This document shows, one piece after another, positions 55,029 to 64,000 of a stretch of DNA of 64,000 bases. The translations under genes and the position numbers were made by a program. The notes beneath the pieces are model-generated. The model worked only from the letters and a program-made list of their open reading frames with translations, ran no database searches and was not told where the DNA came from. The first letter of the stretch is position 1. Each line of letters begins with the position of its first letter. This stretch comes from Janthinobacterium tructae. Lineage in GTDB: Bacteria > Pseudomonadota > Gammaproteobacteria > Burkholderiales > Burkholderiaceae_D. The DNA lies in assembly GCF_006517255.1 (NCBI RefSeq), contig NZ_CP041185.1, positions 3,100,001-3,164,000 on the forward strand, in the 5' to 3' direction.

Positions 55029-56492
55029 ATGAACGAAGACATCCTGATCAATATCACGCCGCAAGAAACGCGCGTCGCCCTCATCCTGCAGGGCGCCGTG
55101 CAGGAATTGCACATCGAGCGCACGCTCACGCGCGGCCTGGCCGGCAATGTGTATTCCGGCAAAGTGGTGCGGGTGTTGCCAGGCATGCAATCGGCCTTCA
55201 TCGACATCGGCCTGGAGCGCGCCGCGTTTTTGCACGTGGCCGACATCTGGGAAGCGCGCGGCCACGATGGCCAGAACGCCACGCCCGCTCCCATCGAAAA
55301 AATCCTCTTTGACGGCCAGGTGCTGACGGTGCAGGTGATCAAGGACCCGATCGGCACCAAGGGGGCGCGCCTGTCGACGCAGATTTCCATCGCCGGGCGC
55401 ATGCTGGTGTACCTGCCGCAAGACAAGCACATCGGTATCTCGCAGAAAATCGAAAAGGAAGCGGAACGCGAGCAATTGCGCGTGCGCCTGCAAAGTCTGC
55501 TGCCGCCCGATGAAAAGGGCGGCTACATCGTGCGCACCATGGCCGAGGACGCTTCCGACGCGGACCTGAAGGCGGACGTCGATTACCTTAGAAAAACCTG
55601 GAGCACCATCACGCACGGCGCGCGCACGCGTCCCGCCACCAGCCTGCTGCACCAGGACTTGAGCCTGGCGCAGCGCGTGCTGCGCGACTTCGTCGGCGAT
55701 GAAACGGCCACCATCCAGGTCGACTCGCGCGAAAATTATGTGAAACTGCGCGAATTTGCAGAAATCTACACGCCCAGCGAACTGACGCGTCTGCAGCACT
55801 ACACGGGCGAGCGTCCCCTGTTCGATTTATATGGCGTGGAAGAAGAAATTTTGCGCGCGCTGGGGCGCCGGGTCGACCTGAAATCGGGCGGATACCTGAT
55901 CGTCGATCAGACGGAAGCGATGACCACCATCGACGTCAATACGGGCGGTTTTGTGGGCGGGCGCAATTTCGCCGACACGATTTTCAAGACCAACCTGGAA
56001 GCGGCGCACGCCATCGCGCGCCAGCTGCGCCTGCGCAACCTGGGCGGCATCATCATCCTCGACTTCATCGACATGGACAATGCCGAGCACCGCAACGCCG
56101 TGCTGGCCGAACTGAAACGCACCTTGTCGCGCGACCGCACCAAGGTGTCCGTGAGCAATTTCTCGCCGCTGGGCCTGGTGGAAATGACGCGCAAGCGCAC
56201 GCGCGAGTCGCTCGCCCACATCCTGTGCGAACCGTGCCCCGCCTGCGCCGGCAAGGGACAAGTCAAGACCTCGCGCACCATCTGCTATGAAATCCTGCGC
56301 GAACTGCTGCGCGAAGCGAAACAGTTCAACCCGCGCGAGTTCCGCATCCTCGCCTCGCAGGAAGTCGTCGATTTGTTCCTGGAAGAAGAATCGCAGCACC
56401 TGGCCATGCTCGGTGATTTCATCGGCAAGAAAATCTCGCTGCAGGTGGAAAATGCCTACCACCAGGAGCAGTACGACGTCATTCTGATGTAG
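55029..56492 (+). CDS. rng: Ribonuclease G
   Basis: 487 residues from the ATG at 55029. An S1-like domain (about 35-120) is followed by the RNase E/G core with QTEAMTTIDVNTGGFVG, EAAHAIARQLRLRNLGGIIILDFIDMD and the zinc-link CEPCPACAGKG. It matures the 5' end of 16S rRNA and degrades some mRNAs. The E. coli enzyme is 489 residues, so this is full length. It closes the housekeeping block; the AraC gene begins two bases after it. Confidence 0.97.
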   Translation: MNEDILINITPQETRVALILQGAVQELHIERTLTRGLAGNVYSGKVVRVLPGMQSAFIDIGLERAAFLHVADIWEARGHDGQNATPAPIEKILFDGQVLTVQVIKDPIGTKGARLSTQISIAGRMLVYLPQDKHIGISQKIEKEAEREQLRVRLQSLLPPDEKGGYIVRTMAEDASDADLKADVDYLRKTWSTITHGARTRPATSLLHQDLSLAQRVLRDFVGDETATIQVDSRENYVKLREFAEIYTPSELTRLQHYTGERPLFDLYGVEEEILRALGRRVDLKSGGYLIVDQTEAMTTIDVNTGGFVGGRNFADTIFKTNLEAAHAIARQLRLRNLGGIIILDFIDMDNAEHRNAVLAELKRTLSRDRTKVSVSNFSPLGLVEMTRKRTRESLAHILCEPCPACAGKGQVKTSRTICYEILRELLREAKQFNPREFRILASQEVVDLFLEEESQHLAMLGDFIGKKISLQVENAYHQEQYDVILM

Positions 56493-56494
56493 CC

Positions 56495-57283
56495 ATGCCC
56501 GGCACTGCCTTCTTCTGGCGCGACCCGGCTCTGCCCCACGTGGAGAGCCGGCGCGCCTGCCACAGCCAAGCGTGCTACAAGCCGCACAGCCATCCCACGT
56601 TTTCGATTGGCGCCGTCGACGCTGGCGGCAGTATCTTTACGGGCAGCAAAGACAGCAAGGTCGCCCTCGGCAATGGCAGCCTGGTACTGGTGCCGGCCGG
56701 CTGCGTGCACGCCTGCAATCCCCTGCCTGACGCCTTCTGGAGCTACCAGATGCTGCATCTCGATGCGCGGTGGCTGCAAGCACACGCGCCGGCACTCGAT
56801 GGCGACACGGCGACGGTGTTGCACTGCCCGCGGCTGTACGCACAGTTTTGCGCCATGCATGCGCTGCTGTTTTCAAGCGCCGGTGTGGCAGAGAAGGATG
56901 CGGCGCTGCTGGCGTTCCTGGGCGCTTGCGCCGATACCCGTGCAGACCTGCTGCCCTCGGAACGCAAGCCGCTGCCGCAGCAACTGGCACCCGTGCTCGA
57001 AACGCTGCAGGCGCGGCCTTCGGCCAGCCTGCGGCAGCTGGCGCATGCTGCGGGCCTGAGCCCGTATCAATTGATCCGCGCTTTTCGCGCCGCCACGGGC
57101 ATGACGCCGCATGCCTACCAGCTAAATATGCACGTCAACCGCGCGCGCAGCCGCTTGCAGGCAGGGACGGCGCTGGCGCAACTGGCGCATGAGCTGGGCT
57201 TTGCCGACCAGAGCCATCTGCAGCGCGTCTTCAAGGCGCATGCGGGCATCACGCCGGGGCGCTATCGCGGCCAGGGCAGCTGA
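56495..57283 (+). CDS. AraC-family transcriptional regulator
   Basis: 262 residues. An N-terminal cupin-like sensing domain (YKPHSHPTFSIGAVDAGGS, LVLVPAGCVHACNP) is followed by two C-terminal helix-turn-helix motifs (SLRQLAHAAGLSPYQLIRAFRAATGMTPHAYQLNMHVNRA and ELGFADQSHLQRVFKAHAGITPGRYR). It lies 80 bases before a LysE exporter, the usual pairing in which the regulator controls the exporter. The effector is unknown. Confidence 0.93.
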   Translation: MPGTAFFWRDPALPHVESRRACHSQACYKPHSHPTFSIGAVDAGGSIFTGSKDSKVALGNGSLVLVPAGCVHACNPLPDAFWSYQMLHLDARWLQAHAPALDGDTATVLHCPRLYAQFCAMHALLFSSAGVAEKDAALLAFLGACADTRADLLPSERKPLPQQLAPVLETLQARPSASLRQLAHAAGLSPYQLIRAFRAATGMTPHAYQLNMHVNRARSRLQAGTALAQLAHELGFADQSHLQRVFKAHAGITPGRYRGQGS

Positions 57284-57362
57284 GGCGCCCGCAATTTTCT
57301 TCAATACAGGCTGCCGTCAGCCCCTGCATACTCGCGCATCGCCATTGCCGGAGCCAAACTCC

Positions 57363-57989
57363 ATGCACGATTTCCTCTTCATCGCCGCCGCCCACTTTCT
57401 ATCCCTGCTATCGCCCGGTCCCGATTTTTTCCTGATCGCACGCACCTCGCTGGCCCACGGCTGGCGCGGCGCCGCCGGCACGTGCGTGGGCATTACGGTG
57501 GCCAATGCGGTGTTTATCGTGGCGGCGTTTGCGGGACTATCGGTGCTCAAGGCGGGCAGTACGGCATTTCTGGTGGTGCGGCTGGCCGGATGCGCTTATC
57601 TGCTGTACCTGGGCTGGCTGTTCCTGCGCCATGCGGGCAAGAGCCGACTGGATGCCAAGCCCGCCACCGGCAAGGCGCGCTGGCGCGGCGGTGTCGCGAT
57701 GGGGTTTGTCTCCGCCATCCTGAACCCGAAGAATGCGCTGTTCTACGTCAGCCTGGCCACCGTGCTGGCCGCCAGGCAGACGAGTCCCGTTGCGATAGTG
57801 GCGTATGGCGCGTGGATGATCGTTGCCGTGCTGGCGTGGGATATGGCGGTGGCGCTGGCCATCGGCAGCAGCGCCCTGCGGCAGCGCTTTGCGCGCGCGC
57901 TGCCGCTGCTGGAACGGCTGTCGGGCATGATGCTGATCGTGCTGGCGGTGGTGCTGTTGGCGGATCAGGCCGGCAATGGATCCAGGTAA
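57363..57989 (+). CDS. LysE/RhtB-family amino-acid exporter
   Basis: 208 residues from the ATG at 57363. The N-terminus (FLFIAAAHFLSLLSPGPDFFLIARTSLAHGWRGAAGTCVGITVANAVF) and GFVSAILNPKNALFYVSLA are the LysE translocator pattern, with six hydrophobic helices. It expels an amino acid or derivative across the inner membrane. The last 25 bases overlap the end of the convergent gene. Confidence 0.92.
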   Translation: MHDFLFIAAAHFLSLLSPGPDFFLIARTSLAHGWRGAAGTCVGITVANAVFIVAAFAGLSVLKAGSTAFLVVRLAGCAYLLYLGWLFLRHAGKSRLDAKPATGKARWRGGVAMGFVSAILNPKNALFYVSLATVLAARQTSPVAIVAYGAWMIVAVLAWDMAVALAIGSSALRQRFARALPLLERLSGMMLIVLAVVLLADQAGNGSR

Positions 57990-58504
57990 AACACGGCGTA
58001 CACTTTCAGTGGCGACGTTTCCGTGGCTTTTTCCGAACGCACGACGGAGCAATCGTCGGCGGCCAGGCTGCGCCAGTTCTGGATGCCGGCCTTGGCGAAC
58101 ATCGCGTGGGCCGGGGCGTTGGCGGCCAGATCCAGCACCAGGCAGGCGTTGCGCGGGCCGGCGCCGTAGTTGACGGCGCGGATCTCGATGCCGAAGGTCG
58201 TCATCCACGGTTCCCACAAGCCTTTTTCCTTGCCGGCGGCCATGCGGTCCAGCATCTCGCCAAAGCTCAAGCCTTTCTTGACGGTATCGCGCAGTGCTTG
58301 TAACGACGGCGCCAGGCGGGGATCGGGCTGCTTGTTGCCGGCGCGAATTTCGGCGATCGCCTTCAATTCCTTGATGATGGCGGCATCACGCTCCGTGTAG
58401 TCGCGCATGCGTGCGTAAAACTCGGCGTCGAGGAAAGGATTGACGGTCAGCTTGGCGACGCCCTCTTCGCGGCGTTTCGGGGAAGGCGTGGTGGTTTTGG
58501 TCAT
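57965..58504 (-). CDS. Hypothetical protein
   Basis: 179 residues from the ATG at 58504 (a TTG five codons earlier is the alternative). Not recognised. A basic, Lys/Thr-rich N-terminus (MTKTTTPSPKRREEG) is followed by helical stretches (FLDAEFYARMRDYTERDAAIIKELKAIAEIRAG) and a beta-rich end (RNACLVLDLAANAP, KVYAVFYLDPLP). There is no membrane helix. It overlaps the 3' end of the LysE gene by 25 bases, so the two messages are complementary at their ends. Confidence 0.7.
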   Translation of the reverse strand: MTKTTTPSPKRREEGVAKLTVNPFLDAEFYARMRDYTERDAAIIKELKAIAEIRAGNKQPDPRLAPSLQALRDTVKKGLSFGEMLDRMAAGKEKGLWEPWMTTFGIEIRAVNYGAGPRNACLVLDLAANAPAHAMFAKAGIQNWRSLAADDCSVVRSEKATETSPLKVYAVFYLDPLPA

Positions 58505-58576
58505 GGCGGTGGAGGGCAAAATACGTTGAGGGGCGCCAGTGTACCACCTTGCAGCGGCGCGGCCACTGGTGGTGCA

Positions 58577-59602
58577 TCAGCCCCTGGGAGCGGCCGTCGA
58601 TTCGCGCACCACCAGTTCGGGTTTCAGGCGCACGTCGAGCACCGCAGAATCTGGCGAGGCGATGGTTTGCAGGATCAGCCGCGCCGCTTCCGTGCCGATG
58701 CCGTGGTGGCGGATGCGGATGGTGGTGAGCGGCGGACGGATCATGTCCATGTACGGCATGTCGTTGTGGCCCACCACGGAAATATCGTCCGGGCAGTTCA
58801 AGCCCAGTTCGCGGATGGCATCGTAGCAGCCGAGGGCCACCAGGTCGCTGCCCGTCACCACGGCCGTCGTCCGCGGCGACTGGCGCAACAGCGCCAGCAG
58901 GGCAGCCTTGCCGCATTCGCGCGAATAGCCGCTGCTTTCAAACACGAACGCTTGCGAGGGATCGAGTTCGCTGGCCTGGATGGCGGCCAGGAAACCGAGG
59001 CGGCGCACGTGTCCAGTGGACAGGTTTTCCGGGCCGGCAATGTGCGCGATATGGCGGTGGCCCAGCGCCAGCAAGTGCTCGACGGCCAGGCGCATGCCGA
59101 CCACGTCGTCGCTGACGACGCAGGAAGCGACGCCCGTCTCGTCGCTGCGATTGACGGTGACGACAGGCACATTCTGGTCGATGCACATCTTGATGACGGG
59201 ATCGTGGCGCCGTGCGGTAGCCAAAATCAGGCCATCGACCTGCTGCCCCAGCAGACGATTGATGACGAACAGCTGTTCTTCCTCGTCGGCACCCACGTTG
59301 GCGACGATGGCCAGGTAGCCATGCTTGCGCAAGCCTTCCTCGATGCCCAGCAGGATCGGTGGAAATACCGCGTTGGTTATGTCGGGCAAGACCACGCCGA
59401 TGATGCGCGACTTGCGCGTGACCAGGGTGGAGGCGGCGCGGTTGGGCCGGTAGCCGAGCCGGCCCGCTTCGGCCAGCACGCGCGTAGCCACCTCGGCGCT
59501 GACCATTTTCCGCGTTGTCGGGTTCATCACGCGCGAGACGGTGGAAAAGTGCACGCCGCTGGCCCGCGCGACGTCGCTTAAGGTGGGGTTCTTGTTTGTC
59601 AT
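58577..59602 (-). CDS. LacI-family transcriptional regulator
   Basis: 341 residues from the ATG at 59602. The helix-turn-helix TLSDVARASGVHFSTVSRVMN, hinge region and periplasmic-binding-like domain (RIIGVVLPDITNAVFPPILLGIEEGLRKHGYLAIVA) are clear. It diverges from the malic enzyme gene, with two matching LacI-type operators in between. It most likely represses malic enzyme and itself; the inducer is unknown. Confidence 0.93.
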   Translation of the reverse strand: MTNKNPTLSDVARASGVHFSTVSRVMNPTTRKMVSAEVATRVLAEAGRLGYRPNRAASTLVTRKSRIIGVVLPDITNAVFPPILLGIEEGLRKHGYLAIVANVGADEEEQLFVINRLLGQQVDGLILATARRHDPVIKMCIDQNVPVVTVNRSDETGVASCVVSDDVVGMRLAVEHLLALGHRHIAHIAGPENLSTGHVRRLGFLAAIQASELDPSQAFVFESSGYSRECGKAALLALLRQSPRTTAVVTGSDLVALGCYDAIRELGLNCPDDISVVGHNDMPYMDMIRPPLTTIRIRHHGIGTEAARLILQTIASPDSAVLDVRLKPELVVRESTAAPRG

Positions 59603-59665
59603 GGGCTTCCCGGATCGCAATACGGTGATTTTATCGCAAAAAATGCCCATGCCGTCAAAAACCGA

Positions 59666-59757
59666 GCAAACGCTTGCATTGTAATAATGCCGTTGCCCAA
59701 AGCGGTTTTGAGACTGTTAAGTACAATCCAGCCTTGACAGCGTGCAAACGCTTGCAT
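59666..59757. promoter_or_regulatory. Twin LacI-type operators
   Basis: GCAAACGCTTGCAT occurs at 59666-59679 and again at 59744-59757, identical over 14 bases and 78 bases apart. The motif has the near-palindromic TGCAA-NNNN-TTGCA form of LacI-family sites. The second copy lies between the -35 and -10 of the malic enzyme promoter. Confidence 0.82.
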
Positions 59758-59762
59758 AACAT
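59734..59762 (+). promoter_or_regulatory. Promoter of the malic enzyme gene
   Basis: TTGACA (59734-59739) and TAACAT (59757-59762) are spaced by 17 bases. The transcription start is expected near 59769, giving a leader of about 40 bases to the ATG at 59809. This excludes the in-frame ATG at 59761, which lies inside the -10. Confidence 0.75.
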
Positions 59763-59808
59763 GGCCCGGATTGACCACTCGGGCCTGGTTGCCCTTCCCA
59801 GAATTCTT

Positions 59809-61065
59809 ATGTCTACTTCCCACAGCAAGCACGCCGAACAGAACGGCGAAACCTTCAACCTGAAAGAAGCCGCCCTCGCCTATCACGCTGAACCCCGCGC
59901 AGGCAAGATTTCCGTGACGCCAACCAAACCGCTGGGCGACGCCCGCGCCCTGACCCTGGCGTACTCGCCAGGCGTGGCCTTCGCCTGCGAAGCCATCGTG
60001 GAAGATCCGCGCACGGCCGGCATCTACACCTCGCGCAGCAACCTGGTGGCTGTGATCACGAATGGCACGGCAGTGCTGGGCCTGGGCGATATCGGCCCGC
60101 TGGCCAGCAAACCGGTGATGGAAGGCAAGGCTTGCCTGTTCAAGCAATTTGCCGACGTCGACGTGTTCGACATCGAACTGGCCGAGAACGATCCCGACCT
60201 GTTCATCGACACCGTGGTGCGCATGGAGCCGACCTTCGGCGGCATCAACCTGGAAGACATCAAGGCGCCCGATTGCTTCTATATCGAGCAGCAATTGCGC
60301 AAGCGCATGAACATTCCCGTCTTCCACGACGACCAGCACGGAACGGCCATCATCGTCGCGGCCGGCATCCTGAACGGCCTGGAACTGGTGGGCAAGGATA
60401 TCGGCAATGTGAAAGTGGCCGTCTCGGGCGCAGGCGCCGCCTCGATCGCCTGCCTCGACCTGCTCGTCTCGCTGGGCCTGAACAAGTCGCTGCTGAAGGT
60501 CTGTGACAGCCAGGGCGTGATCTACCCGAGCCGCGATGCCAATATGGAAGAGAACAAGGCGCGCTACGCGAACGACACGAGCGACCGCGACTTGGCCGAC
60601 GCCATGGTCGGCGCCGACATCTTCATCGGCGTCTCGAAGGGTGGCGTGGTGAGCGCGCAGATGGTCGAATCGATGGCCGCCAAGCCGCTGATCTTCGCCC
60701 TGGCCAATCCGCATCCGGAAATCGCCCCGGAAAAGGTGCATGCCGTGCGCGACGACGCCATCGTGGCCACGGGCCGCTCGGATTACCCGAACCAGATCAA
60801 CAACGTGCTGTGCTTCCCGTACATCTTCCGCGGTGCGCTCGACGTGGGCGCCACCACCATCAACGAAGAGATGAAGCTGGCCTGCGTGCGCGCCATCGCC
60901 GCGCTGGCAAAAGAACCATTGCCGGGCCACACCACCAGCGCCCTGACGCCGCTGCAACTGATACCATCGCCGTTCGACGAGCGCCTGCGCAGCTGGGTCG
61001 CGCCTGCCGTGTCGCAAGCGGCCATCGCCACCGGCGTGGCCACGCGCGTGCCGGCCAGCGCCTGA
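59809..61065 (+). CDS. maeB: NAD(P)-dependent malic enzyme, short form
   Basis: 418 residues from the ATG at 59809. The core contains [61 protein letters not shown] and [21 protein letters not shown] (nucleotide site). It decarboxylates malate to pyruvate, giving NAD(P)H. Many proteobacterial MaeB proteins carry a C-terminal phosphotransacetylase-like half, which is absent here. No ribosome-binding site is obvious before the ATG. Regulation by the divergent LacI protein is predicted. Confidence 0.94.
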   Translation: MSTSHSKHAEQNGETFNLKEAALAYHAEPRAGKISVTPTKPLGDARALTLAYSPGVAFACEAIVEDPRTAGIYTSRSNLVAVITNGTAVLGLGDIGPLASKPVMEGKACLFKQFADVDVFDIELAENDPDLFIDTVVRMEPTFGGINLEDIKAPDCFYIEQQLRKRMNIPVFHDDQHGTAIIVAAGILNGLELVGKDIGNVKVAVSGAGAASIACLDLLVSLGLNKSLLKVCDSQGVIYPSRDANMEENKARYANDTSDRDLADAMVGADIFIGVSKGGVVSAQMVESMAAKPLIFALANPHPEIAPEKVHAVRDDAIVATGRSDYPNQINNVLCFPYIFRGALDVGATTINEEMKLACVRAIAALAKEPLPGHTTSALTPLQLIPSPFDERLRSWVAPAVSQAAIATGVATRVPASA

Positions 61066-61122
61066 AACGCATGACCGGCCTGCCGGGCTTGGCAAAATAA
61101 CAGCAAGTTACCATTGCTTACA

Positions 61123-61153
61123 AAAAAACCATGGCTAAAAACCATGGTTTTTT
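61123..61153. terminator. Terminator after the malic enzyme gene
   Basis: AAAAAACCATGG (61123-61134) and CCATGGTTTTTT (61142-61153) are inverse copies around a short loop. The right arm ends in six T residues, giving intrinsic termination on the plus strand; the left A-run would allow the same on the other strand. Confidence 0.85.
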
Positions 61154-61299
61154 CAATTTCCCCCTTGAGACCACTCAGATAGTTATCGAAGAGCAAATTC
61201 CCGCTGAGCGTTTTTGCTGCCACCTTCGATTACAATGACGCCTACTTTATGTTGCTACAGTTGCCAGAATGGCGATGACGTGCGTTACCAAGGATTTTC

Positions 61300-62511
61300 A
61301 TGCTCGGCCTGACCTCTGTTTGTGTTTTTCTCTTTTCGGCATTGGCGCTGGCTGTCACCAGCGGATACTCCCTTGGCGCGCTGGTGCTGCTGCTGGCCAG
61401 CAGCTGGCTGCTATGGAAACGCCCCCGCCTGGATCTGCAGCGCCGCGATTATCTGATGCTCGGTACGCTGTTGCTGTATTTCGCCATCTTTACCGCCAAT
61501 ATGCTGTACCACGGCGATCCTGGTCGCGAATTCGACATACCATTGAGGGCGCTGCTGGCCGTGCCGGTACTGCTGCTGCTGCTTGCTTATCCGCCGCGGC
61601 CGGAAGCCTGGTGGAGCGGTTTGGCCATCGGTGCAATCGCCGGCGCAGCGCTGGCCTTCCATCAGTTCCACCCAAACATTCCCATTCGGCCGCAGGCGGC
61701 AACCAGCAATCCCATTCATTACGGTAATGTCAGCATGCTATTTGGCTTGTTGTCGCTATGCGGCCTGGAATGGGCCCGTGCACAGCGCCAGCGCCTCGCA
61801 TGGATTGTCCTGTTGCTGTGCGGATGCTTGGCAGGAATCTTCGGTTCCATTCTGAGCGGCAGCCGCGGTGGCTGGATTGCCATGCCGGTCTGCCTGATTA
61901 TTTTGGCGCTGCAGCATGCCAGGACCCATGGCAAGCGTTACTTTATTATTACGCTAACGCTGCTGGTCGGCTTGATTGTAGCCGCCTACAACATGCCGCA
62001 TTCGCCTATACAGCAGCGCGCAGCCATCGCTATATCTGAACTGGAAAAATTTGAAGATACGGGCAATGTGGATACTTCGGTTGGCCAACGGATCGAGATG
62101 TGGCGCACCGCGCTGGATATGTCATCGCAAAACATATTGCTGGGCATCGGCCGTACTGGTTACTTTTCCCAAAAACAAATACTGGTAGACGAAGGCAAGA
62201 TGAGCAAGGCAGTCGGCGAGTACACCAATGCCCATAACGACTATATCGACGCACTGGTCAAGCGTGGCGTCACCGGCCTGCTGGCACTGCTGGCACTCTT
62301 CCTCGTTCCATTGACCCTGTTTGCCCGCGCCCTGCGCCACGATGCCGCGCCAGCACACCCCTATGCGCTGGCCGGTGTGATGCTGTGCACGTGCTATATG
62401 ATTTTCGGCCTGACAACGAGCTCGCTCACCCTGAATATCGGCATCATCATGCTGGTTTTCCCGATGGTGATATTGTGGTCCATGCTGCGCCAGCAAGAAC
62501 GCACTTCCTGA
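61300..62511 (+). CDS. O-antigen ligase (WaaL)-like membrane protein
   Basis: 403 residues with about ten hydrophobic helices and a large loop. SGSRGGWIAMP and AHNDYIDALVKRGVTGLLALLALFLVP are the Wzy_C/O-antigen ligase signature, with the conserved His in AHND. It ligates O-antigen or a similar glycan to the lipid A core on the periplasmic face. It stands immediately before msbA, which exports the lipid A core, so both belong to lipopolysaccharide assembly. It is somewhat lower in GC than its neighbours. Confidence 0.85.
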   Translation: MLGLTSVCVFLFSALALAVTSGYSLGALVLLLASSWLLWKRPRLDLQRRDYLMLGTLLLYFAIFTANMLYHGDPGREFDIPLRALLAVPVLLLLLAYPPRPEAWWSGLAIGAIAGAALAFHQFHPNIPIRPQAATSNPIHYGNVSMLFGLLSLCGLEWARAQRQRLAWIVLLLCGCLAGIFGSILSGSRGGWIAMPVCLIILALQHARTHGKRYFIITLTLLVGLIVAAYNMPHSPIQQRAAIAISELEKFEDTGNVDTSVGQRIEMWRTALDMSSQNILLGIGRTGYFSQKQILVDEGKMSKAVGEYTNAHNDYIDALVKRGVTGLLALLALFLVPLTLFARALRHDAAPAHPYALAGVMLCTCYMIFGLTTSSLTLNIGIIMLVFPMVILWSMLRQQERTS

Positions 62512-62562
62512 GCTCGTTTTCCGCCTGACCGTTTTTGCTGCCCCCTGCAAGGAACCATACCG

Positions 62563-64000
62563 ATGCTCACGCCCGACCTGAAGCGCCTCACCGCGCTGCA
62601 CGCGCCCTATAAGAAACACCTGGCCCTGGCCTTGCTGGCGATGGTCATCACGGCGGCCACGGAGCCGCTGTTGCCGTATGCGCTCAAGCTACTGCTCGAC
62701 AATGGCTTTGGCGGCAAGGTGAATTTTTCCTTCTGGCTGGTGCCGCTGATCGTCATCGGTATCTTTGCCATGCGCGGCGCATCGACGTTTGCCAGCAGCT
62801 ATCTGATGAGCTATGTTTCCACGCGCATTCTCAACGAGTTGCGGCGCAGGATGTTTGCCAGCATGCTGAACTTGCCCATCGACTTCTACAATACGCACAC
62901 GGTGGGCAAAGTCATCAACTCCATCATGTTTGAAGTGCAGCAGATCATCGAAATGGTGACCAAGGTGTTTACGTCGATCGTGCGCTCCTCGCTGACCGTG
63001 CTGGGCTTGCTGGCGTGGCTGCTGTACCTGAACTGGGCGCTGACCCTGGTGACCCTGGTGCTGCTGCCCCTGCTGACCATCGTCGTGCGCACCACGGGCA
63101 AGCGCCTGAAAAAACTCAACCGCGACTCGCTGGCCGTCAATGCCGAGCTGACCCAGGTCATCGAGGAAACCACGCGCGCCCAGCAAGTGATCAAGATCTT
63201 TGGCGGCCAGGAATACGAAAAATCGCGCTTCGAAGAGCGTGCCGAGCAATTGCGCCGCTACAGCATGCGCATGACGACGACCTTTTCCGCCACCGTGCCC
63301 ATCACCCAGGTGATCACGGCCGCCGCCGTGGCCCTGGTCATCGTGATGGCCCTGTTCCAGTCGGAGCAGGGCCAAATCACAGTCGGCGGCTTCGTCTCCT
63401 TCATCACGGCCATGCTGATGCTGCTGACACCGTTAAAACAGCTGGCCGAAGTCAATGGTCCCCTGCAGCGCGGCATGGCCGCCGCCGAGGAAGTCTTCCA
63501 GCTGATCGACAAGACGCCGGAACGCACGGGTGGCAAGCCGCTCGCTGACCGCAGCACAGGCCGCATCGAATTCAAGGACGTGAGCTTTGCCTACCCTGGA
63601 CATCAGGAGCCGGCCCTGCGGCACATCGACCTGAGCATCGCGCCAGGACAAACGGTCGCCTTTGTCGGCATGTCCGGCGGCGGCAAATCGACCCTGGTCA
63701 GCCTGCTGCCCGGCTTTTACTCGGCCAGCAGTGGCGAGATCTTGCTCGATGGTCAGAATATCGACGCCATCACCCTGACCAGCCTGCGCAGCCAGATCGC
63801 CATGGTCAGCCAGCAGGTGGTGCTGTTCGACGATACCCTGGCCGCGAATATCGCGTATGGCGATGCGGCGCCGGACCGGCAGCGCATCGAAGCGGCCGCT
63901 GCGGCCGCCTTCCTGTCGGACGTCATCGACGGCTTGCCCGACGGCCTGGAAACACGCTTGGGCGACAACGGCTCGCGCCTGTCCGGCGGCCAGCGCCAGC
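62563..64000 (+). CDS. msbA: Lipid A exporter MsbA-like ABC transporter (partial at window end)
   Basis: The frame is open from the ATG at 62563, with AAGGA upstream, to the window edge (479 codons visible), so the C-terminus is missing. Six membrane helices come first (e.g. LLPYALKLLLDNGF, ASTFASSYLMSYVSTRILNELRRRMF). The nucleotide-binding domain follows, with Walker A GMSGGGKST, Q-loop VSQQVVLFDDT, and the signature LSGGQRQ at the very edge. It flips lipid A core across the inner membrane with ATP. Confidence 0.93.
   Translation, partial: MLTPDLKRLTALHAPYKKHLALALLAMVITAATEPLLPYALKLLLDNGFGGKVNFSFWLVPLIVIGIFAMRGASTFASSYLMSYVSTRILNELRRRMFASMLNLPIDFYNTHTVGKVINSIMFEVQQIIEMVTKVFTSIVRSSLTVLGLLAWLLYLNWALTLVTLVLLPLLTIVVRTTGKRLKKLNRDSLAVNAELTQVIEETTRAQQVIKIFGGQEYEKSRFEERAEQLRRYSMRMTTTFSATVPITQVITAAAVALVIVMALFQSEQGQITVGGFVSFITAMLMLLTPLKQLAEVNGPLQRGMAAAEEVFQLIDKTPERTGGKPLADRSTGRIEFKDVSFAYPGHQEPALRHIDLSIAPGQTVAFVGMSGGGKSTLVSLLPGFYSASSGEILLDGQNIDAITLTSLRSQIAMVSQQVVLFDDTLAANIAYGDAAPDRQRIEAAAAAAFLSDVIDGLPDGLETRLGDNGSRLSGGQRQ

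Noticed and set aside
59674..59808. N-terminal extension of malic enzyme
   Set aside because: It covers the operators and promoter; the predicted transcript starts downstream of it.

Overview
The window looks like chromosomal DNA from a betaproteobacterium of the order Burkholderiales, most likely Oxalobacteraceae (Janthinobacterium/Duganella-like). That assignment is inference from the high GC content, the protein flavour, and the core gene order yebC-purD-(insert)-hemF-nadD-rsfS-rlmH-maf-rng. It is mostly ordinary chromosome with accessory patches. I found no prophage, insertion sequence, integrase or CRISPR array.

Layout. Bases 1-5400: the tail of a diguanylate cyclase, a small lipoprotein, a zinc-ribbon membrane protein, a translationally coupled pair of uncharacterised proteins (CARDB-like, and a TM protein with a DDG-ND C-terminus), and a first REP-type palindrome. 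Bases 5600-10500: an M29/NicX-like protein, a LysR gene divergent from a PhyH dioxygenase / sugar isomerase / SH3 operon, and an OhrR-type regulator. Bases 10600-17900: a secreted M1 peptidase, a DUF6702 protein and a TonB receptor in one run, then a 2OG-Fe oxygenase and a hybrid kinase. Bases 17900-24600: a strong small-RNA candidate, then a TetR-RND efflux operon. Bases 24700-34100: a lipoprotein, a TPR membrane protein, an Emr-type MFS efflux operon, and a stress group (large catalase, a 25-residue membrane protein, a DUF883-like protein). Bases 34400-46000: a MocR regulator, tRNA-Thr(CGT), fbp, pepN, a DUF4136 lipoprotein, a quinone oxidoreductase coupled to a 39-residue membrane protein, mgsA, a DMT exporter and an unusually long PhoD. 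Bases 46000-56500: the conserved housekeeping block, interrupted between purD and hemF by a cluster of four related membrane-anchored proteins, one of them a frameshifted remnant. Bases 56500-64000: an AraC regulator, a LysE exporter, a LacI regulator divergent from malic enzyme with two near-identical operators, an O-antigen ligase-like protein, and msbA running off the end.

How the genes work together. Two three-component export systems (RND and Emr) carry their own outer-membrane factors. The M1 peptidase, DUF6702 and TonB genes form one likely envelope or nutrient-uptake unit. The purD-hemF-nadD-rsfS-rlmH-maf-rng run serves purine, haem and NAD synthesis plus ribosome and RNA maturation. 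The most unusual items are the small RNA with its own promoter, operator and terminator, the purD-hemF paralogue island, and two tiny membrane-protein genes shorter than normal annotation cut-offs.
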